From the NCBI GenBank assembly GCA_051453625.1, contig JBOZIK010000001.1, positions 190,510,335-190,574,334 of the forward strand: a DNA stretch of 64,000 nt, given 5' to 3'. Positions 35,831-45,469 of this stretch are shown here, piece after piece (the first letter of the stretch is position 1; every line of letters starts with the position of its first letter). Source of the stretch: Welwitschia mirabilis. Taxonomy: Eukaryota; Gnetophyta; Gnetopsida; Welwitschiales. The notes below the pieces were generated by a model, which worked only from the letters and a program-made list of their open reading frames with translations, was not told the DNA's origin and did no database searches. A program made the translations under genes and the position numbers.

Positions 35831-36143
35831 ATAAAGGTTACAGGTAAACTTAGAATACTTAATGGAGTAATGAAGATCTAAGATTTAGATTGGGGATAAG
35901 ATAATTATCGAGAGTGGAGTAGGGGGTTTTCTGAACCACTACAAATCCAGCTTATATTCAATTGGTATTTTTGTACTTTCAGTCATTATTTCTTTACTTC
36001 CATTATTTTCATATATCATGCACCTTTAGATTAGTTCATCCTTGTGTGCAAGTTTTATTTAAGATTGGATTTATTTAGAATATTGTGTAGGAATTTTAAA
36101 AAAAATCTATTCATCCTCCTTTAGGGTTCTCAATTGTATCATT

Positions 36144-36155
36144 TGATATTAGAGA
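36144..36155 (+). other. Cop-C primer binding site (initiator tRNA-Met type)
   Basis: tgatattagaga, two bases after the LTR end, is the usual tRNA-Met primer site with C-to-T and G-to-A changes. Confidence 0.85.
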
Positions 36156-36206
36156 TGAGTTGAGTCTTCTTTAGATTTTAATCAATCTTGACCTTAGAAC
36201 CCTAAA

Positions 36207-37560
36207 ATGAGTAATCCATTTGATGGTTTTTCCACCAGTTGTCCACCTATGTTTGATAGGTCAAACTATGCTTACTGGAAAGCTAGGATGAGAATATTTC
36301 TTAGATCCTTAGATGCAGACATAGAGGAAGTTATCTACAAAGGTTAAACTATGTCAATGTTAATCTAAACTGATGTAAACAATAATACTATTTTAGTTCC
36401 CAAAGCTTGAGACCAATGAACTATCACTGACAAGTCAAAAGCCATCATAGATACCTGTGTCCTTAATGCCATATTTTGTACAATTTATGCAAATGAATTT
36501 AAGCACATAGTAAATTGTAACCATGTGAAGGAAGATTGGGACATTCTCAAAGTAGTATATAAAGGAATCTTAACTATAAAACAAGATAAACTCTAGATGC
36601 TTATTTTGAAATTTGAAGATATACATATGGATGAAGAAGAAATATTACAGGAATTTTTCACTAGACTCACTAATATCATAAACTTAATAGCAAGCTTTAG
36701 ATAATGCTTGGATGAAGGAAAAGTGGTAAGGAAAGTCTTAAGATCCCTACCCAAGAGATTCAAATCAAAGATCATAGCCATCAAAGAGATCAAGAACATA
36801 AATGCAATGGTACTGGAAGAACTTCAAGGTAATTTGCAAACTTATGAGCTTAAATTTGTTAAGGATAAGAAGAAAGGTATTACTTTAAAATGTATGTAGG
36901 AAGACTATAAATATGATAGATCAAATAAGGACTTAGACGATGATGAAGTGACTCTTTTAGCCAGAAGGTTTAGAAAATTTCTTCATAGAAATAAAAAGGA
37001 AGGAGAATTAAGTAAAAATACAAAAAAGAATCACCTGAAACATATAAAGGAGCAAGAAAAGAGTAAAGAAATCTAATGTTACTCATGTAAATAATTTGGT
37101 CATATAGTAAATGAGTGCTCCAACACAAGGAGAGAAAATAGGAAATCAAAGAATCCCTCTTTTATTGTTACTTGGGATAATGAAGATGATGATGATGATG
37201 AAAGCTACTTAAATCAAGAATCAGACAGAGATAGAAGGTTGTCTTTCATGGCTTTTATGCAATTACTCAAAGATGTTCCTAGCACGTCAATGCTTGATGA
37301 TTTGGACATAATCAATAAATAAGAGGATGAGTTAAAAGACACATGTTAGGAGTTGTATGAGGTATGTGAAATGCTAGCTAAGAGGATAAATGATTTGAAT
37401 AAAATAGTGAAGACTATCATCAAAGAAAAGGAGGAATTGGAAGATAAATATAATGTGCTAAAATTTGACAACAGTAGCCTAATTTCTCAGGTAAAAGATC
37501 TTTCTTTTTTTGTAAATATATTCTCTAGTATTTCTTCTAAATTAGAATAGATGATTAGAG
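36207..37560 (+). pseudogene. Cop-C gag with intact CCHC zinc knuckle (stops present)
   Basis: From the ATG at 36207 one frame reads MSNPFDGFSTSCPPMFDRSN then YAYWKARMRIFL, the F-x-G-x-N-Y-x-x-W-x-x-x-M start of copia gag. The centre (about 36600-36880) shows DEEEILQEFFTRLTNIINLI, KVVRKVLRSLPKRFKSK and MVLEELQGNLQTYELKF, the UBN2-type core. At about 37078-37118 CYSCK-stop-FGHIVNEC keeps all four ligands of the CCHC knuckle. Then come an acidic DNEDDDDDE run and a frame (37353-37550) rich in K/E/L heptads, likely a coiled coil. Stops at several points block expression. The start directly follows the primer site. Confidence 0.88.
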
Positions 37561-37819
37561 TCTAAAAATCTGCTAGAGATAGATTAGGTATTAGCTTTAG
37601 TTTGCAAAAATCTCAATAATAAGTAAACTAAGAAAGTAAGTATTCTTCTAAAATTTCATGTAATTTTTGTGATAAATTTGATCATTCAAAGCTTTTTTAC
37701 AAAATTAAATGATTAATTTTTTTAAGAAACTGCAAATAATTTACCTTTTAAATTTATTTCTAAGATAATTATATCATCTAAGTCTAATAAGACTAAGTGG
37801 GTTAGAACTAACATTTTCA

Positions 37820-38171
37820 AAGTTTTCTAACATAGATAGCTCTTAGAGGATCGAGTACAAACAATTGGTATCTAGATAGTAGATGCTCAAGGCATATGTC
37901 AAGAGAAAAATTAAGCTTTCAGTACTTGAGGAGTACAAATGGAGGAGAATTCATTTTTGGAAATAATGAAAAGGTAAAGATAAAAAGTACAGGGTGCATC
38001 AAGGAAAATAAGCTGCCTAAACTTAATGATGTGCTTTATGTAAATGGATTGAAACATAATTTATTGAGTGTTAGTCAATTACATGATAAAGGTCATAAAG
38101 TAATCGTTAAAAAATTAAAATTCGATGTTATAGATGAGAAAACAAATATTTCTATCTTTACTGTAAAATGA
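37820..38171 (+). pseudogene. Cop-C retropepsin (decayed)
   Basis: At 37864-37899 the frame reads NWYLDSRCSRHM, the copia protease active site with Asp-Ser kept and Gly replaced by Arg. The frame stays open to 38171, with GGEFIFGNNEKVKIKSTGCI, then LPKLNDVLYVNGLKHNLLSV and SQLHDKGHKVIVKK, the standard flap and N-L-L-S-V-S-Q-L segments. It ends at a tga just where the pre-integrase domain should begin. Beyond it no integrase follows. Confidence 0.88.
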
Positions 38172-38380
38172 GTAGATAATATTTATAAAATAGATACTCA
38201 TTTAATTGATTAGTTATTTTATGCAAAATATGACATACTAAACTGAAATGCTAGCCTAAATCTTGCTGAAACTGGACATTTTCTAGATAATTCTGATGTA
38301 GCACCCTATGTTTATAATGTAATTATTAATCATAAAAATGAACTAAGAGTACAGTTGCCATCCTTTGGCTAATTATAGAG
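38172..38380 (+). other. Cop-C deletion zone: pre-integrase remnant, then junction
   Basis: About 38180-38280 still reads as a pre-integrase-type segment (NIYKIDTHLID, then CYAKYDIL..NASLNLAETGHFLDNS-like pieces). After about 38300 the sequence changes to non-coding DNA leading to the internal motif cluster. Integrase, RT and RNase H are missing from here. Confidence 0.6.
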
Positions 38381-38600
38381 AGTCAAATGGATTTATGATT
38401 CAGTTAATCGGATATGATCGATTGACTAGCCAGAAATCCTGGTTACTCAAACCTCTTCCAGTACTATAGACCCATGTCTCGACGGGTTGACCGGAATCTT
38501 GACTGGTTGACTAGAACTAATGGATCACAGTGCAAAAGTACCATCTGTGGACCTGATTTATTTCTTCATTTCGCCTTATTTTGCATAATCTATAAAAGAG
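38381..38600 (+). promoter_or_regulatory. internal LTR-like motif cluster and TATA box before Cop-C third ORF
   Basis: Five or more ttgacc/ttgactgg/atcgattgac motifs, the same class as in the Cop-C LTR, lie between 38381 and 38510. They are followed by ctataaaagagagaggaccc (TATA at 38591-38598) and a pyrimidine-rich leader (tctccatctcttagctctca). This is the layout of a promoter with leader ahead of the third ORF. Promoter activity is an inference. Confidence 0.5.
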
Positions 38601-38689
38601 AGAGGACCCTAAATTGATTTCATGGTGTTCTAGCCCTCTCCATCTCTTAGCTCTCATGCTCTTTCTTCAAGATCTAGATCTTTACTTCT

Positions 38690-39748
38690 AGATCTAGTAT
38701 TTTTCTCTTAGTTTCCAGCCTACAAGTCCTTAAAATAACTAAAAGGTCATCCAGGAGGAGAGTAAAGGAAGCCCCTTCTAGCTATTTTCTATCAGGGGAT
38801 GTTAAAAGAGGACATTAACAAGTTTTTAGAGAATTTTGAGAAGAAACTAGTGTGCTAGGAGTAATCAGTAATTACTTTAGAGCTTAAAGAGCTTAGGGAA
38901 TTGTTCAAATCCTGAGAAATTAGGATCGTGATCACTTTTTGGATGTTTCTAGTTTTACTTATCCTTTTCTCACTCGGATGTTTTACTGTAATACTTCTTA
39001 TGATCGTTGCTCCAAAATCCTTGAAAACCTTATTTTGGAAAAGTGGATAAGAGTAACATCCAATCTTATTTCTAAGCTAACCGACCCTCCAAGGAGTGAT
39101 TATAAAGAGTTTTGGCCTCTTTGGAATACCATGAAAGATACACCTACTATTACTAGAGAGATTTGTGGTGAGGTACATTCTTGGAAGCAAACCCTTTCTA
39201 ATTTATTATTGACTCCAAAATATCATTTTCTCCACCTAATTTTTACCTATAAATTCTTACCTTTGGCTAGACATTGTGATGAGGCCTCGTGCTATTAAGC
39301 CTATTTGATGTATTTAATAGGAACTAAGCATTCTATTGATGCTCTTATCATAATAATGAAAAATATGATCTCATAGCTGGAGTACCACAGAACTAGGGCT
39401 TTGCTCTACTCTGTGCTTATCACAAGTATTTGCTGCTATTTTTGTATTATCTTTCATCTAAAACTAAAGATCCTTTAGCCTATGGCATCTAAAATATGTA
39501 ACCTTATCCTACATGCACATATTTGTTCCATCTAAGAAATCCTTGAGGTCTACCTCTCTAAAGGAAGTCTCCTGAGACAGATTAACTCTTGTACCAGACT
39601 CATGAAAAAAGCACTTATAGTAGCTGATTATGATATTGTTGATACCTCAGCAGAGGCCACTAGCTTAGCTCGCACAAAAGGTAATGAAGAAGATTAAGAG
39701 GAAGACTCTGAAGAAGAAGAAGAAAAAGAAGAAAAGGAGTTTGATTAA
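38690..39748 (+). pseudogene. Cop-C third ORF, plant retrotransposon ORF superfamily (decayed)
   Basis: The N-terminal part is basic and serine-rich (SSRRRVKEAPSSYF, about 38740-38785). The central frame is open at 38939-39298: SFTYPFLTRMFYCNTSYD, EKWIRVTSNLISKLTDPP, FWPLWNTMKDTPTITREI, LLTPKYHFLHLIFTYKFLPL, and beyond it MKNMIS and RALLYSVLITSI-like segments. The C-terminus is strongly acidic (EEDSEEEEEKEEKEFD) and ends at taa 39746-39748. The pattern fits the ORF found 3' of pol in Sirevirus and other plant retrotransposons. Its role is unknown. Element D has a relative with an acidic tail; Athila-A has the core. Confidence 0.6.
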
Positions 39749-39794
39749 AAATTTCAAATGATGCTTTACTTTATGTTTATGTCCTCTCCTTTAT

Positions 39795-39816
39795 CATTGA
39801 TGTTAAAAGGAGAAGA
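39795..39816 (+). other. Cop-C upstream polypurine-tract-like copy
   Basis: cattgatgttaaaaggagaa (then ga) closely matches the tract that directly precedes the 3' LTR (40333-40354). Extra polypurine-tract copies upstream of the true one are known in Sireviruses. Confidence 0.65.
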
Positions 39817-39829
39817 ATTAGTTGTGTGT

Positions 39830-40332
39830 TATTGAATGCGTTTTATATGATTTCATTTGTATGCTCTTAATGAGCATTTTTAGTTTGTAATATTTACACA
39901 TTTACCTTGTAATGTTTGCTTATGTCTAATAAAATGCACTTATCTATTTTGCACAAAATAATGTTTCATTTAATATCTCAAATCTGTTTGTGTCTTTTCA
40001 AAATCATATATGCTAAATATGTTTTTTCCCCTTTTGGTATCATATGTGCTTAAGTTAAAAAGTTTAAACTCTTTTGACATTTGAAATAAACTATAATTTC
40101 TAAAATTTGATTACAACGTTAAATAAGTTTACATGATCACATTATGCTTATCATAAAGTTATGCTTTTAAACTTTGAAATGTGCATATTAAATTGTTTCA
40201 TTTAAAGCACAAAATTTGATTATTTAAAATGTCTTAACTTGTTTCAAAAGCAATATTATTTTACAAATAGATAATTTGTAAGGAGGAGCTTTTCTAAAAA
40301 GTTCTAATTTTTCACAACTAAGTATTGTTTGC
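39830..40332 (+). other. Cop-C 3' non-coding segment between the two polypurine tracts
   Basis: AT-rich, with no coding signal. It separates the third ORF from the terminal polypurine tract. Confidence 0.6.
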
Positions 40333-40354
40333 CATCAATGTTAAAAAGAGAGAT
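40333..40354 (+). other. Cop-C terminal polypurine tract
   Basis: catcaatgttaaaaagagag (then at) ends directly at the LTR start tgttaaattatg. Confidence 0.8.
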
Positions 40355-41383
40355 TGTTAAATTATGTTTTACCAATTGATGTCAAACTAATGTTTTCTAT
40401 ATAGCAAATTTTGTGTATCTTATGCAGAAGATGTTAAATTACTTGTAGATCAAAAGATGGAATCAAAATCATTAACTTTTAAATACTAGAAACCTGTCAG
40501 TTCTTTTACCCTCTTGAGGGGTCAACTAAATTTGTTAATCATACCTGAAGCAGATAGAAAATAAACTACATCTAGAGGGATCAATCAGATTTTTGATGTC
40601 GTCGACTGAACTTGTAACCTCAATAACCATTATCCCTAAACCAAATGACAAGGGATCAACTAGATCTTTATGGGGTCAACCAGATTTGAGGACCTAATAA
40701 ACAATATCCCTGGACTTAATGGAAGGAGTTGACCGAACCTATAACAGGGTCGACTAGATCTGTGAACCAAGAAATAGTACTCCTAAACTAATTGTCAAGG
40801 GGTTGATCAGACCTGTGATGGAGTCAACCATATTTGAGCACTGTGCAGCTGGTACGCTTAAGCCGATCATTATGGGATTGACCAGACATCTGAAGGGGTC
40901 AACCGAACTCAATACTAAAAACTAAAAAGAATTTTATCAGGAGGATCAGGTGACTGAATAATGTTGCAGGCAATTAAACTAAGGTCAATTGGACCTAGAT
41001 TGGGTCAACTAGATAAGGAGCCATAAGAAATTAGAGTGATCGAAATTCTTACTTGGGTGACCTGTGTAACTCATGGCACCATATGAGTTTGACCGAGATT
41101 TTGAGGGATTGATCAGACGGAACGGAAGTAAAATTTTTTAATCATTATGTAGTTGTTAGGTAGTCATTTTCTAGCTATTTATAGCCATTGGAAGTGCATT
41201 TTAAATGTAATAAATCCTAAAATCCTTTCAATATAAATAGCTAAGATATAGATGACCAAAGAATTTTTTGGAACTATCTTCATTTGGGTGAATCTATTGA
41301 ATCTAAAGAATCAAGCATTATAATATTGTGACTTTCACTGTTGTATCTTGGCATCTAAAGAAGATCTATCATTAGCATCATCT

Positions 41384-41483
41384 NNNNNNNNNNNNNNNNN
41401 NNNNNNNNNNNNNNNNNNNNNNNNNNNNNNNNNNNNNNNNNNNNNNNNNNNNNNNNNNNNNNNNNNNNNNNNNNNNNNNNNNN
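41384..41483. other. 100-N gap with duplicated flanks (spurious)
   Basis: The 19 bp at 41365-41383 recur at 41484-41502. The sister LTR (around 35545-35580) runs straight through with no extra DNA. Confidence 0.88.
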
Positions 41484-41886
41484 TCTATCATTAGCATCAT
41501 CTCTACATTTAAGGTTAGATTAAGAGATTCATTTATTTTACATTTATAGGAGAGGAGCTCCATCAAATCTACTGAATCAAGAAAGAGTGATATTCATGCT
41601 CTAAAGGAATCATTACATCACTACCTTGCTTTGTAAAAGGTTGAGACTAAGACTTGAAAGTTTGTTCAAAGGTTGAGACTAAGCCTTGAAAAGTTCATTC
41701 AAAGGTTGAGAGTAAGCCTTAAAAAGTCCATTCAAAGGTTGAGACTAAGTCTGAAAAAGTTCATTTGTAAAGGTTACAAGTAAACCTAGAATACTTGATG
41801 GAGTAACGAAGATCTGAGATCTAAATTGGGGATAAGCTGATCATTGAGAGTGGAGTAGGAGTTTTCCTGAATCACTATAAATTCAG

Positions 41887-42480
41887 NNNNNNNNNNNNNN
41901 NNNNNNNNNNNNNNNNNNNNNNNNNNNNNNNNNNNNNNNNNNNNNNNNNNNNNNNNNNNNNNNNNNNNNNNNNNNNNNNNNNNNNNNNNNNNNNNNNNNN
42001 NNNNNNNNNNNNNNNNNNNNNNNNNNNNNNNNNNNNNNNNNNNNNNNNNNNNNNNNNNNNNNNNNNNNNNNNNNNNNNNNNNNNNNNNNNNNNNNNNNNN
42101 NNNNNNNNNNNNNNNNNNNNNNNNNNNNNNNNNNNNNNNNNNNNNNNNNNNNNNNNNNNNNNNNNNNNNNNNNNNNNNNNNNNNNNNNNNNNNNNNNNNN
42201 NNNNNNNNNNNNNNNNNNNNNNNNNNNNNNNNNNNNNNNNNNNNNNNNNNNNNNNNNNNNNNNNNNNNNNNNNNNNNNNNNNNNNNNNNNNNNNNNNNNN
42301 NNNNNNNNNNNNNNNNNNNNNNNNNNNNNNNNNNNNNNNNNNNNNNNNNNNNNNNNNNNNNNNNNNNNNNNNNNNNNNNNNNNNNNNNNNNNNNNNNNNN
42401 NNNNNNNNNNNNNNNNNNNNNNNNNNNNNNNNNNNNNNNNNNNNNNNNNNNNNNNNNNNNNNNNNNNNNNNNNNNNNNNN
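41887..42480. other. 594-N gap, oversized
   Basis: The sister LTR has only about 25 bp between the matching flanks (aatccag at about 35949 and cagtcattatttctttac at about 35980). The gap length is therefore a poor estimate, unless this LTR holds an insertion. Confidence 0.7.
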
Positions 42481-42672
42481 CTTTTAGTCATTATTTCTTT
42501 ACTTCCATTATTTTCATATATCATGTACATTTTAGATTAGTTCATCATTGTATGCAAGTTTTGTTTAAGATTAGATTCATTTAGAATATTGTGAAGGAAT
42601 TTTTTAAAGAACCTATTCATCCCCCTTTTTCTCCACCATCCTCTGCCCAGGGTTCTCGATCCTATCAAGACT

Positions 42673-44270
42673 AAATTTTGATTCTAACGTAGTGGATCTA
42701 CCTAGCACATACTTGAGATTTCATCTAATAGATTCTAAGAATATAGTTAACATGTGGTGGAAATTTATAGAATGATTTTATCAAATATTATGAGTATGGT
42801 TTGTAAAATTATTATCACTAAAAGGAATGTGTAATAAATTAGAAGTTGCATGCAGTTGATTTAATTAAGTAGAATTCATCATTAAACTAGTAAAAGATAT
42901 GTAAATCACAAGCAAACAAGGGTATAGAATAAAGGTGTTAAAAGCATTTATTCATTTATTTTGTGGCATGTAGGGTTTTATAAAGGAAGATATTAAAAAC
43001 TCATACAATCATTATTAAATTTGATTAATGGAAGCACACAATAAGTCATATTTTTTTAGTCATATGCCTTCGAAACTTATGCAGGAAGAGAAACATGTAT
43101 ATTTTTCAAAGCCTTCCAAACCTAATATAAGGTGAATAGAATTTTGCTTTAATTCTTAAGATATCTTAAAATTGCATGGGCTTTATTCTACTTAAAGTAA
43201 TCAATCACATAACTAAGTGGAAGCATGCACAGTATCTTTATTAAAGTTTGTAGTTTATAGGCCAAGTCAATTTATTTTTAAATTATTAATCCCTGACTCC
43301 AATATATATATCAATAATTAATGTATTTCTAATCTATTTATGTAATGATTTTTACTATGTATTAATATAAATGTAAAAAGGCTATACATAATTAGTTTAG
43401 TGACTTTGTATCTATTACTCCTTCATCATTGAATAATTAGGATAAGAAGCTAGATGACTAGACCTAGACCTATATCTATTATTGATAATATTACATCCTT
43501 TTTTCCCATGCATCCCTAAGGTAATGAGTATTTTCAAGATGGAGTCAAGTCTAATTTAAAGACCATAGTGCAAATTAGACTTGTGGGAAGTTAATGTGGA
43601 AGATATGGAATAGGATAGTTGCATGCCTTATGCTATTTTTATTTTATATGAAGATCTCTAATTCATCTTCTTATAGCACATAGTTAAGCATCCATTATAG
43701 ACCTAATAATATATTTTTATAAAAAGAAAAAAAACAAAAAACTAAACCACAGAAACATGAACTAGGAGAGCTAATAGAAAAGGATGTTGCATATTTATGA
43801 AATTGAAGCTAGTCTTTTTTCTTTTTTTTTTCTAATTCATAAAAACCTAGTGATCTATTTTCTAGAAGAAATGTGCATGGCAAAAGTCTAAAAGATGTCA
43901 TCTATAAAGTTACCTAGTGACCTAAATTTTTATAAAACTTAAAACAATTTAACCAAATTATGAGATTTTATGTTTTATATATTTTGTAAGTTTTTAATAA
44001 TATTATAGTCTCAAAGTTAACACATCTAAATCTGTAGAAGAAGTAAAATAGTATCACTTGAGTAAGTTTTCTTTGCAGAAATGCTTTTCTAATATTGTTT
44101 AAATAAAATTACATCTTTATGTTTGTATTTCTCCAAATCCTTCGGAGTGATTTCTATTTTATAATTATTAAAATTATTTAGGATCTCAATAATAAATATG
44201 TTCATGTTCCATTTTTTAAACCAAATCCTTTCCTAATAAGACTAATCTTTTCTATGATTGACATGAAATG
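42673..44270. other. unassigned AT-rich stretch
   Basis: No domain is seen on either strand. It may include the 3' part of the minus-strand LINE that lies to its right. Confidence 0.4.
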
Positions 44271-44279
44271 CCGTTTTAT

Positions 44280-45460
44280 GAAATTTATCAATAGTTAAAT
44301 TTAAAAAATTATGAATATGAGCTATAAATGAACAGATATCTTTTACCCCCAAAGGCATTAATTTAGCTTTAATAAGCATAATATCATGCTTTATTTGGTA
44401 TTTAATTTTAAATTATTCTAATTAAAACTATTTTTAAACTTCCTTTACCTTTTTTTAGTGTTTACCTACTAATCTAAGATTCTAAACAACATAATCATAT
44501 TGAACATACAAACATAAAATCATCTCTTTTTTAAATTTGATTTTCAAGGAAAATAAGGCTCTCATCTTTCTAGTGGTTTTTTGAGTAATGCACTTATTTC
44601 ATCTAGAATCGTTAAAGAACTCTAATTTTAAGTATTTAGAGGATAAAATAATTTTAACATATTCATTTTCTATTTAAAAATAAAATTTAGTATTACATAT
44701 TCTATAAACCTCAACTTTGATTATTTTTTAAACACTCATGTTTATTTTAAATCAATAATAAAATTTATTTATTAGTATTATTTTATTTTAGAAATTAATG
44801 TAACATCATCTGTAAAGAGAAAAAGGTTTATAGGATATTTCCTTAGTTATATAGAATGACTAAGAGAGATTTCATTTATCTAAGCCTCTAATTCATTAAT
44901 AACAATTTCAAAAGTATAGGGGAGAAAGGATTAACCTTTCTTAATACTAATAGAAATAGGAAATATCACACTTGCATAGAACATTATCTATAAGCTAGAT
45001 ACATACCTCTCTATAAAACTTCTAAATTACAAATAATAAAATTACTAGAGTTCTAATATTCAACACTTATCGCCAAGGTTGATGCTTGATGAGCAAATTA
45101 TATGCTTTAGAGAAAACCATAAAATAAATTATTTGTCTTTTTATTTATACCTATACCTTATCAATAATATGCTTTAAGGTAATAAGATGATCTATTATAT
45201 AATGATATTATTGAAAGCCTACTTGAGAAATTACCCAAAGTCTATTTTTCCATGTTTATTTACCAGTTTTTACTTTAATGATAATTCCTAGAAGTTTTTT
45301 AAAACTATTGCTAATTGCAATCAATCTCAAGTTACTGAAATCTAATTTACTTTCCTTTTAAACAACATAATTATCCTTATAATACATCATTCTATGTCAA
45401 ATCCAAATTCTAACACATGATAACTATACTATTTATTTGTGATTTAGATAGTTGAATATC
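44280..45460 (-). pseudogene. L1-type LINE reverse transcriptase, minus strand (decayed)
   Basis: On the minus strand the plant L1 RT motifs follow in order. About 45240-45080: ISQVGFQ, then IIDHLITLKHIIDK and FSKAYNLLIKHQPW, matching the Q-x-G-F-x-x-x-R and D-F-x-K-A-x-D region with the Asp lost. About 44960-44890: ISIKKG, then a stop, then SFLPYTF and IVINELE, the G-x-x-x-x-x-P-L-S-P-x-L-F region. At 44790-44816: FTDDVTLIS, the catalytic F-A-D-D box with both Asp kept. About 44640-44520: SSKYLKLEFFNDSR and KMRALFSLKIK. In life the enzyme primes cDNA at a nicked target. Endonuclease and 3' end are not recognised. Confidence 0.82.
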
Positions 45461-45469
45461 TTGATTTTG

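Larger units (their letters stand above)
34543..36141 (+). repeat. Cop-C 5' LTR with GTCGAC-type motif array
   Basis: 1599 bp, TG...CA ends, matching 40355-42667. The U3 part (about 34700-35290) holds some fifteen variants of ggggtcgaccgga-like motifs (gtcgac, gttgac, gtcaac, gttaac, gtcgat). The 3' part has four near-repeats of aaggttgagactaagccttg at about 35700-35825. Confidence 0.9.
34543..42667 (+). mobile_element. Cop-C: Sirevirus-like copia element lacking integrase, RT and RNase H
   Basis: Two LTRs of about 1.6 kb starting tgtta and ending atca flank a tRNA-Met primer site, gag with an intact CCHC knuckle, retropepsin, a truncated stretch, a third ORF, and two polypurine-tract-like blocks. 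No integrase, RT or RNase H is visible in the 0.8 kb between protease and third ORF. Long LTRs, repeated polypurine tracts and an extra ORF before the 3' LTR are typical of the Sirevirus lineage. It is either a non-autonomous family member or an internally deleted copy. Confidence 0.85.
40355..42667 (+). repeat. Cop-C 3' LTR (two N gaps)
   Basis: Matches the 5' LTR from start (tgttaaattatg) to end (ggttctcgatcctatca). It contains a 100-N gap (41384-41483) and a 594-N gap (41887-42480). Without them it is about 1.6 kb, the length of the 5' LTR, so both gaps hide very little. Confidence 0.88.

Noticed and set aside
36593-36799. Minus-strand frame of 68 codons
   Set aside because: Shadow of the element C gag core on the opposite strand.
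41883-42530. Minus-strand frame of 215 codons
   Set aside because: Artefact of the 594-N gap inside the element C 3' LTR.
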